DNA from: Cubamyces lactineus
Lineage: Eukaryota; Basidiomycota; Agaricomycetes; Polyporales; Polyporaceae
Direction: 5' to 3'
Assembly (NCBI GenBank): GCA_022376465.1
Contig: JACDTU010000004.1
Location: 1,550,001 to 1,614,000, forward strand
Length of the DNA stretch: 64,000 bases
The notes below the pieces were generated by a model. The model was not told where the DNA came from, did no database searches, and worked only from the letters and a program-made list of their open reading frames with translations. The translations under genes and the position numbers were made by a program. Positions 1-9,392 of this stretch are shown piece after piece; the first letter of the stretch is position 1, and each line of letters begins with the position of its first letter.

Positions 1-1337
1 GCACGGCTCGGCGCTTCACTTTCTGCGCCATTCTCCTGCGCCGTACGCCACAAAGGGTCAGCTGTGTGTCATGGGATATGAGGACGAATGGCGATTCGGA
101 GGGACACACCTTGGCGGCCCGTTCGATCGCGACATCGGCCAAGCCTCGCAGTACTTCCCAGGGTGCGACGAGGCCTGATGCAGGAAGCTCCCCACCCTCC
201 TCTTCGGCGTCTGAAGAATCAGCACTATTGGCAGCAGAAGGTGGTGGCAAGCCTCGTTTTGTTCCAGAACCCACTTCGTGTGGGCGTCCCTGCTGGCGTC
301 CGTTGTCCGCGGCGTTGTAGCGCATGGAGGACACGTTGGTTGGCTGGGATCGGGGCGGGCCCATGGATTCGATACTTGAGAACGGGGGTAGACTGGGACC
401 ACCGTGAGCGCCCGGATGCTGTTGCCCTGAAGCTCCGTTGTTGTACATCATATTGCCGGGTCCTTGAGGATGCATGTCGCCTGGACCAGCCGGTCGATGG
501 TTCTGGGGAAGACCGGGAGGGGGATACATGGGTGGATGTGGTTCTCTATGAGGCCGCTGAGCGGCCGGGTTAGCCATAACATGACTGGACGTCAAGGTAC
601 TTGTGGCTAGAGGATGCCCTGTGTGGGTAGTATCCACCATAAGATGTGGATGAGGCGCACCAGTAGAAGGCGTCGAGACCGCCGGTGACCCTAGGCTCTG
701 TCCTCCAGGTGAGTGATGGGCGAATGGAGGCGGATACGTCGAAGGAGAACGTGAGGCGAGCGGTGCGCCGCCACGGAGGTGCTGTACAATCTCTAGTAGG
801 GTGCTCTGGATGGCATTCTGGGTTGCTCGAATGTCAGCGACATGTGACTCGAGACTTCGTATACGCCTATACCGAAGCTCGTCAGCACACTACGCCAGTA
901 TTCAATATGGTAGTGGTAGGACTCACTCCAAGCCCGCTTCCCCGGTCAGACTAGCCTCCCTAGTAGGTTTCTCAAACAGACACTCGAGGCCGGCGTGCCG
1001 ACAACGTCTGCAGGGCGGGTTCTCCGCGCCCTCGCAGCGCATCTTCTGCTTTCTGCAGGCATTCTGGACAGATGAGGGAGTGAGCGGAGCCGCGATCGGC
1101 GGGATGGAGGGAGGTTTAGCGGACTCACACATGCACCTAGAGTTATTACGGTGAATACGGTCCGATGAGCGACCCTGCGATAGAATGGAGCATTATGTAC
1201 TTACGGGGCACTCTGTTCAACGTTCTTACGACTGGCTTCTGCTCGGGTTTCTGGTCCGGTTTCGGGCCAACGCCGTCGAGGTCCTCCTGCTTCTTGACGT
1301 TCATGTTCGCGCTTGAGGTAGCGGGGGCGGAATCCAT
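1..1337 (-). CDS. Zn(II)2Cys6 fungal transcription factor, 3'-partial at window edge
   Basis: Nuclear binuclear-zinc-cluster DNA-binding regulator. Exons on the minus strand: 1205-1337, 1129-1136 (only 8 nt), 927-1063, 110-866 and 1-35 (continues off the window). The start is the ATG at 1337 (MDSAPATSS). Joining the exons gives cysteines at about residues 47, 50, 57, 65, 68 and 75 in C-x2-C-x6-C-x7-C-x2-C-x6-C spacing (RACNACRKQKMRC...CRRCRHAGLEC). A linker and coiled-coil-like helix follow (RIRSLESHVADI), then a long Pro/His/Ser-rich region and the segment LVAPWEVLRGLADVAIERAA. The middle-homology domain must lie beyond the left edge. All 345 codons up to the last intron stay in frame. The last acceptor (before GAGAATGG) is chosen because it restores AAKENG; a second AG nearby is possible. 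Target genes are unknown. Confidence 0.85.
1129..1136 (-). other. 8-nt coding micro-exon of the Zn2Cys6 gene
   Basis: The exon reads GTGCATGT on the minus strand, bounded by ctctag and gtgagt. It completes an Arg codon and encodes Ala and the first zinc-binding Cys. Without it, the upstream exon joined to the next would lack ligand 1 and shift frame. It is inferred from splice-site consensus plus exact restoration of the zinc-cluster motif. Confidence 0.8.
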
Positions 1338-3032
1338 GACTGATAAGGGATGATTGGGGCGCGATCGCTGCAGTAGTGCGGCTGGTGAGTGCGCGGCGCG
1401 CGAGGGATAGCAGGGAGCGCAGGGAGGGGAGGGGAGAGGAGGAGGAGGGCGGGTCGGAGACGGAGATGGGGGACGGGGACGGAGAGATGGGGACGGGAAA
1501 GCGGAGGAGGAGGAGGGGAGGGCGTAAGGAAGGACGTGCAAACAAGGACAAGCCCGGAAGGGTGGGCGAGAGCAGGTGAGCGGATGAATCAGAGCTTGCC
1601 CCAGATCTAATACGACGAGCCTCTCTGGGAGCCTCCGTCCACGTTTTGGGCCAGAAGGCCAATGGGACGACGGCCGCGATTCATCTTGCCGTTTTCCTGG
1701 TCGGTTTGGCTTACTGTCCTTCCCTCACTCGCTCATCTCTCGCTGCACCAGCGCACGCGTCCCCAAGCCCTCTCTCTGATCTCCTCCCGTTCCAGAACGC
1801 ACGGCATCTCTCGCCAGCTGGGAATCCGCGTCCCCCATCGCCCTATCACTCCCGTCCGTGTCCCTATGCTTGCGATCCGCGCTCTCAATCTCACTGCCGG
1901 AACTTCAACTTTGCTCTTCCGTCCCCTCCCAGTCTGCATCAACGTGCCTTCTGCGACGTGGTCTGCGCATCCCCTTCTCGTCCAGCGCAACCCTCATCTT
2001 CACGGTGCTCGTCGCAAATGACATCTCGCCCTTCCTCATTGTTCTCTGTCAGAACATTGCTCTCTACGCTGATTGTCGCTTGCGTCCTCCGCAGCTCGCC
2101 GCCGTATAGATACCACCACCCGCGTCCGACAGACGGCCTCAGCTCAGCTCTCTCTCCCTCGGCGCTGCGCCTCGGACTCATGCACGGCTAAACTCGTGCC
2201 TTGCCTTCATGACGCTCCGGATTTCTCATGCGCGGCAATGAGCCTGACTGCGAGGGTTATCAGCTACCCAGATTCGGCATTCTGTACCCTGTCCCCCAGT
2301 TCACTGCGCGGTACGTACGCCAGGTGCATCGTGCGTGTCGCTCACGGATTCGAGTCCATCAATGACATCGGGGGCTTTCCTCGCAGCGTGCTTCTGCTGT
2401 ATCTACTCACCTCTGCGGATTAAGCCACAGCTCGGATCTGTTTCGAGGACGCGTTGTACGAATTCGAGCAGATTGCAATCTGATATCGGATGTACTGCGC
2501 GAGCATCATCTGCTCTTTAACCGGTTCTGATACGCCATTCCGCCGCGGCGTGTTGTCCCAGGTCCCTTCATAGACTCCGAAAGAACCGGTCGCGTCCCTG
2601 TCGTTATGTAGCGTGCAGAGAATCGTTCAGGACGTTGTTGCCTACTTATCATGGGAGAAAATAGCACGAGTAATGTGGACGAGACTGCGTCCGGTGACGA
2701 ATTGTGCTGACTGCTGGGCTCGGACACAATTGCATGTACCTCATCTGCATCTCGGAGGGATGACAGGACGGAACGGGGACCGCGCCGCTCCGGGCTGTAC
2801 GGGCGCTCCGAGGGCGTGAGCGCAAATGCCACGGGCGTCCCGGCGCTGGTTCTGGGATCGAGGCTGCGCCGGTCGCGACGCGCGTCTCGCCGTAGCACTC
2901 CTCAGCGCGCGGCGTTGCTCTCCCCGTCTTCCACGTATCCTCTCCCAAAGCCCACCAAGCAACCACCCAGAACCGCGCATCCGTACAGGCAAAGTCTGAG
3001 GAGCCCCCGACACGAAAAAGTGCGCCGCAACG
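1338..3032. other. Intergenic/promoter region with purine-rich tract
   Basis: No convincing gene. The plus strand at about 1390-1575 is almost pure G/A with many GGAGG and GGGGA repeats, so it is C/T-rich on the sense strand of the transcription-factor gene. It probably belongs to that gene's 5' UTR or core promoter. Open frames at 1646-2191 and 2506-2898 lack ATG starts, splice support or family resemblance. Confidence 0.6.
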
Positions 3033-4104
3033 ATGTTGATGTCCATGCTCTCGCACCTCCTCAGGTAAGGTCGTCGTGTGACCCGCGTCCTGGGTTCCTC
3101 GACTCCGCTATCTCGAGCTGCACGCACGAACGGGTCCTAACACGCGTCCGTCCTCGCAGCGCCTGGTTCGCGTTCCTCCTGCCCAGCTATGCGACCTGGA
3201 AGGCCCTCGCGCACCGTCCCATCTCCGAGCCCGATCTCGAGCGGTGGGGCATGTACTGGGCCGTAGTCGGCGCCTTCGTCGCAGTCGAATACGTCTCAGG
3301 GTGGCTGCTCGACTGGTCAGTACGCCTCCCCAGCTCTCCCCGTTCGTGCCTGCTCACGTCTCTCGCATGCACCCATATCACGCGCCGCACGCTCGCAAAC
3401 ACGCGCACGCCCCGCCGAACAGGATCCCGTTCTACTGGGAAGCCAGGACCGTCTTCCTCCTCTTCCTTGCCCTCCCGCAGACGCAGGTGCGTGCTTCTCC
3501 TCCATCCTCGCCCTTCACACCCCTCCCCATCGATGCGTAGCTGACTCGCACTTCTATCGACGCGTCTCCCCGCGTACAGGGCTCGACCTGGGTCTACACG
3601 ACCTACCTCCAGCCCTTCCTGCTCAAGAACCAGGCCGACATCGACGCGAGCATCGCCGCCGCGCAGACCAACGCGCTCGCGTTCGTCCAGTCCCGCCTCC
3701 AGGTCTTCTGGCAGACCTTCTGGGACCTCGCCACCCGCGCCTCTGCCAACCAGGCCCCGGGCGCGCCCGGTACACCCGCGAGCCAGCAGCCGTCCGCAGC
3801 AGGTGCGAGCCCCGTCGACGTCGCGCGTTCGCTCTGGGCCTCGTACGGCTCGTCCCTGCTCGGCGCGTTCCAGCAGGCCGCCCGGCCCGCCACGGGTGCC
3901 CAGCCTGGCGCTGCGAGTGCTGCCTCCGCCCCTGCCCCTGCGCAGAGCAAGCCTGCAGCGTCGCCGTACGACGTGGGCTCGTCGAGCTCGGTGCAGGTCA
4001 ACCAAAACGCGTTCTCCGCCGAGATGGTGAACGGCTTCTCCCCGGCTGAGTCTGCGACTAGCCTTCCGCCGCGCTTCCCCGAGCCCGAGGTCCCAGCCGC
4101 CTGA
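3033..4104 (+). CDS. Yop1/REEP (TB2/DP1/HVA22 family) ER-shaping membrane protein
   Basis: Predicted membrane-curvature protein of tubular ER, 258 aa. Exons: 3033-3064, 3160-3315, 3423-3486, 3580-4104. The short first exon (MLMSMLSHLL) splices into AWFAFLLPSYATWKAL, followed by SEPDLERWGMYWAVVGAF, a second hydrophobic stretch, IPFYWEARTVFLLFLALP and TQGSTWVYTTYLQPF. These are the hallmarks of the TB2/DP1/HVA22 domain, which fills roughly residues 5-105. The C-terminal half (from about 150) is Ala/Pro/Ser-rich and low-complexity, as in other basidiomycete members. All introns have GT-AG ends and the total is an exact multiple of three. The ATG at 3033 is chosen as the first of three closely spaced in-frame ATGs. 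It is convergent with the lyase gene downstream. Confidence 0.9.
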
Positions 4105-4766
4105 GCTGAGTTCGTGCTCGTTCGTGCGCGTGCTCGAGCGGTGGCTATCTGGTATCGACGGCGTTTCGGGTACAGACTGGTGTGGACGATAGGCGTACGT
4201 CTTTGGGTATTTATAGCGATCGTGAAGCAGCGGGAGGGAGGCTATTCAGGTTCTGCTCGGACATTGGGTAACACTGTATCCACGTTGCAAATGCAAAAGT
4301 CGTTCTGAAGGATACATTGGAACCGCGGCTCTCATGGACACTCATGTGGCCAACCTTCTGTGTACTTGAGGGTTTGCCTCTTAGTATGGTAGCACGACCG
4401 ACCGGCCGCCCTTCACATACGCGTGCGCCTGTAGCGAGAGGGATGGAAGGATGTACATTCGACCACGAAAGAGTGAGGGGCTGCCGCGTATGGCATACAT
4501 CTGCGCTACCGCTACTACCACAACTAGTCGATTCGGTAAGTGTACGTCGTATACGAAGTCCCGTCGTCGCCAACACTGACATAAAGAAAAAGGGTCCTAG
4601 TAGTTTCTACGACTACCGCGGTCCATTACAAGTCGTCGTATAGGTCTCTGAGAAAGTACTGAAGCAACAGTCCGTTCACACGCCCCTGGCGGACCAGACG
4701 AGAGAGAATGTGCGTACTGTGTGAAAAAGGTGAAGAGTCCACAAGGCTCAGGGCAAGGCGAGGCGA
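4105..4766. other. Convergent 3' intergenic region
   Basis: Lies between the stop of the Yop1-like gene (+) and the stop of the lyase gene (-). It should hold both 3' UTRs. I see no additional gene in it. Confidence 0.6.
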
Positions 4767-7242
4767 CTACTGCGAGTCGTGGCTCGTCAACGACCAGTTG
4801 TCGATCGGCACCGAAGGCGGCGTCACGAAGTCGCTCGCCGACATGCCGTCCCATTGCGGGTTGAAGAGCACCTGGAGACTGTACTGCCCAGCGGGGAGGT
4901 TGATCATCACGACCGTCACGCCCGGGTTCGGCTGGTCGGTGGCCCCAGAGGGGAGCGGCGGGTCGTCGTCGAAGCGCTGGGCGGGACCCTGCGTGATCGT
5001 CACGCCGTCGGGCGGGTTCAGGATCGTCATCTGCAGCTTCTTGTCGCCGATGGTCAGCGTCGCGGACGTGCCCGAGATCTGGACCGTCGCGTTCGTGTGC
5101 ATGCGCCACATGATGTCGCCCTGGGCGTCGATGTCGTCCTGGAGCAGGACCTGCTTACGGCCGTTCAGCATGCGAATACCACGCTTGAACGACGTACTGT
5201 ATGGTTGGAGGTCAGAAATTGCACAATATACTGCAGGAGAGTGGGCTTACACATTGTCGTAGGCGCTAGAGATGTCTGCAGTGAAGTACGCGGTCGAGTC
5301 GTTGGGAACATCGAAAACCGTGCTCGAGCCCTGCGTGGTCTCCGACGAGTCGAACTTGACGGTAGGGTGCGCAGTGACAATCTGGTTCTGCTTGTTGATG
5401 AGAATCGTGTTCTGGCCCTCAGTGCGCTTGCGGTAGTAGAGCCAGCGCGGGCTGTTCTGATCGTCGCTATCGAAGTAGCCCGGCGAGTTGTAGTCACCAG
5501 AGCCGAGCTCACCCGCCCAGCGCGTGCCAAGGGCATCAATCACGAAGTCACCGTCGTCGAGGTCATTGTGCGTCTGGTGGCCCTGGAGCGTGCCCGCCTT
5601 CATCGCGACGTAGAGCGCGTTTTCGTCCGTCCAGCTGCTGCGCATAGAACCCCACTGGTCGGTGCTGTTGTCGAAGAAGTGGTCGAGCGGCATGCCGTCC
5701 CAGAAAGCGCCAGCAACGGTGGGGTCGTACCAGAACATGGACCACGGCTCGGGCGCGTCATGCTGGTCACGCTGGAAGAGGACATACTCGGGTGCGTCGA
5801 AAACGTCTCCCCAGAACAGAATCGCGTTCGCGGTCGTCGAGAACTTGTTCGGACCATGGTCGCCGTACGCGAACAGCGAGCCCGGACCGGTCACGTACAT
5901 GTGGTAGAGACCAGTCTTGTTGAGGTTCGGGTTGTTCGTGAGCAAGCCGTAGTCGGAGCCGGTGGCGGTCATCAGCGAGGAAGTCATCTCGGCAAGACCG
6001 GTGGTACCGAAGTACCAGTAGTTCGCGGTCTCGGCCCAGGTACCATCCGAGGAGACGGCCCAGATACAGTTCGAGAGTGCGTTAGGGATGGTCTTCGCGA
6101 GGATCTGCTCGGCAAGGCCACTGTCATCATCACCGAGGATAGCAAGGGCACCCATGGTGAGACCACTGTTGCAGACACAGTTCCAGTTACCCTCGATGTT
6201 GTTCGCCCACCATCCGGTAGAGCTGTTGGAGTAGGCGTTCAGACCGGTTTCAAGACCATAGAACTTCATGGAGGTCATGATTTGGTCGCGCTGCTCTGCA
6301 GTCCAGGCATCGTAGAGCCAGTCGTAGGCAATCGCGAATGCGGCAGTGAACTCGGCAGTGTCGAGGAAGTGGGTAGGGTTCCATTTGTCCTGTCCATCGA
6401 CTCCGAACGACTGCGTTCCGTTTCCAACAGCGTTCTGGCAGGGAAGGGCGCTTGAGTGGCGATCCCAGCGCACAAAAGAGCGGCCTGCTTACCTGGAGCT
6501 CAACGAACGCCCTGTCCACCCACTTCGTATCGTTCGTCATACGGTACACATATGCAAACGCCTTGATGCGCATCTTGATCTCACGGGCGTTGTCGAGAAT
6601 ACCGCTGCTGCCATCCATGAAGTACTTGACCGGGTCGAGGCCATAGTACTGGGTAGCATTGCCGAAGATAGTGTCGTTCCAGAACTTGAGGTAAGGGTCG
6701 TTCTTGATCAGCTGGGGGAGAGCATCCCACTTGTAGGAAGGCGCGATGAGACGAGGACGGTCGGAGCGAGCCGAGGTAGGAGCGGGCTTGGCGGGCTGGA
6801 AGGGGTCCTTGGGCCATGCCAGAGCAGAGTTGCTGGACTCGTGGAAGGTCGGGGTGGTGAAGGCTGCGGTGTTGGTCTGCAAGCGTGCAAGGAAGCAAAG
6901 TGAGCGAACGCTAATACTTCAAGCCTAGATCCGCGGCTAACGCACCGTCGAAGGGTATAGGGGCAAAAGGTATTGGCTGTCGGTCGCGGTGGGGAAGAGG
7001 CCCACGGCTTCTTTGATGCTTGCAGCCTGGCTGGCAGCGGCCTCGCCCGAAGGAGACACGCTTGCTGCATCAGCAGAAGAGTTCTTGTGCTTGTTGTGGG
7101 CACGGCTGCCGAGGACGCCACCCAGGACGGCGGCGAGGATGACGGCGATAGCGACTGGGACGCCAATCCATATCCACTTGTTGCTCCTGGACTTTGGGCG
7201 GGACGTGGTGAGTCCCGAGGATTCGTTTGCGTAGTCGGCCAT
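4767..7242 (-). CDS. Heparinase II/III-like polysaccharide lyase with N-terminal membrane anchor
   Basis: 764-aa predicted type II membrane protein. Exons: 6946-7242, 6493-6876, 5251-6434, 4767-5196, in frame throughout. Residues about 23-46 (WIWIGVPVAIAVILAAVLGG) form one transmembrane segment after a short polar, Lys/Arg-containing N-terminus; there is no cleavable signal. The rest would be lumenal or extracellular: an alpha-helical chondroitin AC/alginate-lyase-like region (HFLDTAEFTAAFAIAYDWLY, GWWANNIEGNWNCVCNSGL), then the heparinase II/III C-terminal beta domain with the typical THNDLDDGDFVIDALGTRWA segment and PGYF. Asn-x-Ser/Thr sites are frequent. The family cleaves uronic-acid polysaccharides by beta-elimination; the substrate here is unknown. 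The 297-nt first exon carries the whole anchor. Confidence 0.88.
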
Positions 7243-7881
7243 GAGGGTTTCAGAAGCTGCTCGGAGGCCGCCGAGGGCTGGATTTACGAGGTAGGGGACT
7301 AAAGGAGAGACTGGTCGCAGGAGCTGATCGCTGGCGACGGTGGTGGTGAGGACGATGGGAGAGGAAGACCCCGGAGGAGGGGGTCGTTGGCGGGTGGAGG
7401 CGGGGGATGGAGAGGAGAGGGGAGAGGCTGGCTGTCGGTGGGAGGGGAACGTATGTTTTTAGCACGGGCATCGCAGCCCTCCGCGGCTGTGCCGGTGGCA
7501 GATGACACCCACTGACGCCAAACATTCAAACCAGTCTCGATCGGACAGGCCAGCTCTCGAGGTCGGTCGTGCAATGTGAATATGGACACGGAGAGGTATG
7601 TACATCGCATAATATTCATGGTCCATTCCATATGTGCATCCGAGCGTGCGCGACACAACACCAAGACAGAATATTGTAACATGCAGGGACATACCAAATA
7701 ATGTACCGTCGTAAATATCATCAAGTCGTCTACATCCCCCACGCAACGCGCACGATCCGGGTATGGCATATGCCCGTTGCGTGCCCGGGGGTTCACATCT
7801 GCGCTCAGCGTACAGTGTTCCTCCGAAAGTTCCCAGTCCGATGATGGTACACTTCCTCCTCCTTCCCCCACCTCTAGATGC
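7243..7881. other. Promoter region of the lyase gene and 3' flank of the homeodomain gene
   Basis: No gene seen. Around 7316-7450 the plus strand is G-rich (C/T-rich on the sense strand of the lyase gene), consistent with a pyrimidine-rich 5' UTR or core promoter. Confidence 0.5.
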
Positions 7882-8855
7882 TCACGCCTTCGGTTCCATA
7901 AAGCGCAGCAATGCCATTGCCGCCTCCATGTCCTTCCCTGGCGCCTTGTCCTCGCCGTCCGCGTCGGGGGACACCACCAGCGGAGGCAACATCCCCGTGC
8001 TCACGTTCGGGGTGATTGCTTCCTCTTCTTCATCTGTATCCGTCTCGTTGCTGCCAACCGAGTCGTTTTCGCCAGCCAAACCGTCCAAGACAAGCATGGG
8101 CACGTCTTCGTCCTCGTTCGCGGCCCCAGGTCGTGACACCGGTAGCGTTGGCCGTTTCTTGGAAGCCTTGCGCCCTGCCCGAGCTTTCGCGCATGCCCAC
8201 TCAAGCGAACGGGCTCTCTTCGCGCACGCGGCCATCGAGAGCAAAGCCTCGGTGTGACCGGGAGAGGACGGCCGCGTCGGCGGGGAAGAGGGAAGGTACT
8301 CCCATATTTCCCGAGACGTGTCCATCACTCCTCGTCTCCGTGGGGTATGGGGCATCCGTGGCAGGGCGCGCGGGGCGAAGAGAGGCTTGGGTTTGTATGG
8401 CAGCTCATGCGAGGACACTATGCGCTCGAGGGAGATGGGAGACTCGCTCCTGGGAAGGCTTTTGAGCCCGTTCGCGGGTCGGACGTGCTTGTTCTCCGGC
8501 AGCGATCCCTTCGACCACCCGCACCCAGAGCAGTTCTTCTTCAACGTGCGCCGCTTGTTCTGGAACCAAGCGTTGACGGCCTTGAGCTCCCTATTGTGGC
8601 GCGACCGCGGTGAGGGTTGAGCGACAGGTAGGGAACAGCGAGGACGTACATGCCGAGCTCAGCTGCGAGCAGTGCGCGTTCCTCGCGCGTTGGGTGCGTC
8701 TTCACTTCAAAGACGGAAACCAGCGCGTTCGTCTGCGCCGGGGCCAGACGTTTGCGCGTTGCAGGCTGCCCCATGGGTATCCGCGCGGGAGCGGTTTGGA
8801 CGGAGTCCGATGAGGAGCAGGTGGAGATGGTGGGAGACTGGGGCGGGGACTGCAT
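7882..8855 (-). CDS. Homeodomain transcription factor
   Basis: 304 aa from two exons, 8650-8855 and 7882-8590. The 59-nt intron splits the homeodomain between helices 2 and 3 (ELGM, then ELKAVNAWFQNKRR). The homeodomain occupies about residues 33-88: TRKRLAPAQTNALVSVFEVK, then THPTREERALLAAEL, then the recognition helix with W77 F78 Q79 N80 K81 R82. The downstream region contains the Cys pair CSGCGW, basic segments, and an acidic stretch (DTDEEEE) that could be an activation surface. The protein is probably nuclear. It resembles the small family of single-homeodomain regulators in mushroom-forming fungi, but I cannot assign which one. The family has no TALE-type insertion here, so a mating-type HD1 protein is less likely. 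Confidence 0.88.
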
Positions 8856-9392
8856 GTTTCTTGAGGCTCTTGTGGCGGTGGCGTTGGTGGGTGGTCGTTT
8901 CTATGAAGTACTATCCATGCGCGAGGGAAGGCGAATGTTTGTGTTGAAGAAAGGGTTGAGATGTCGGGTAACTGACGCGACCGAACGTTGAACGTCGAAC
9001 CGCGTCGCGCGTTCCCTGGACGCGCATACGACACCAAACAACGCGAACCACGCGTTCCCCCTCTGCCATCACGTGCGCGTTCCTCACTCGAACCGTAGGC
9101 CGAAGTTTGTTCCTTTTTCACTTTGCTTTTTTATTCTAGGATCGACTGATAGTGCTGTGGGGTTGTCGGCGAGGAGTTGATGGATATCCTAGAAGGGTCG
9201 AGGGCTATAAGCCGACGTTCGTGGACTTGTTCGTGGTGAACGTCTCGGTGAAGGCACGGTCATTCATGCAGAACATCAAAGCCATATAGTATTAGAGTTC
9301 ATTATACGCAGATCAAGGTATACATGCAAGCAAGCCTTAGTAGGTACCGATACAACCTATATACGAGCAATAAGTAGCACGTCAACGTGCAT
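8856..9392. other. Intergenic region between homeodomain and F-box genes
   Basis: Holds the promoter of the homeodomain gene (minus strand) and the 3' flank of the F-box gene. Nothing else is recognised. Confidence 0.5.

Noticed and set aside
1646..2191. 181-codon open frame on the plus strand in the region upstream of the transcription factor
   Set aside because: No ATG at its start, Ser/Pro/Arg composition typical of CT-rich non-coding DNA, no family resemblance, no fitting splice sites.
4779..6455. 558-codon plus-strand open frame
   Set aside because: It lies antisense to exon 3 and 4 of the lyase gene, is Arg/Val/Glu-rich without a domain, and is the expected mirror of GC-biased codons.
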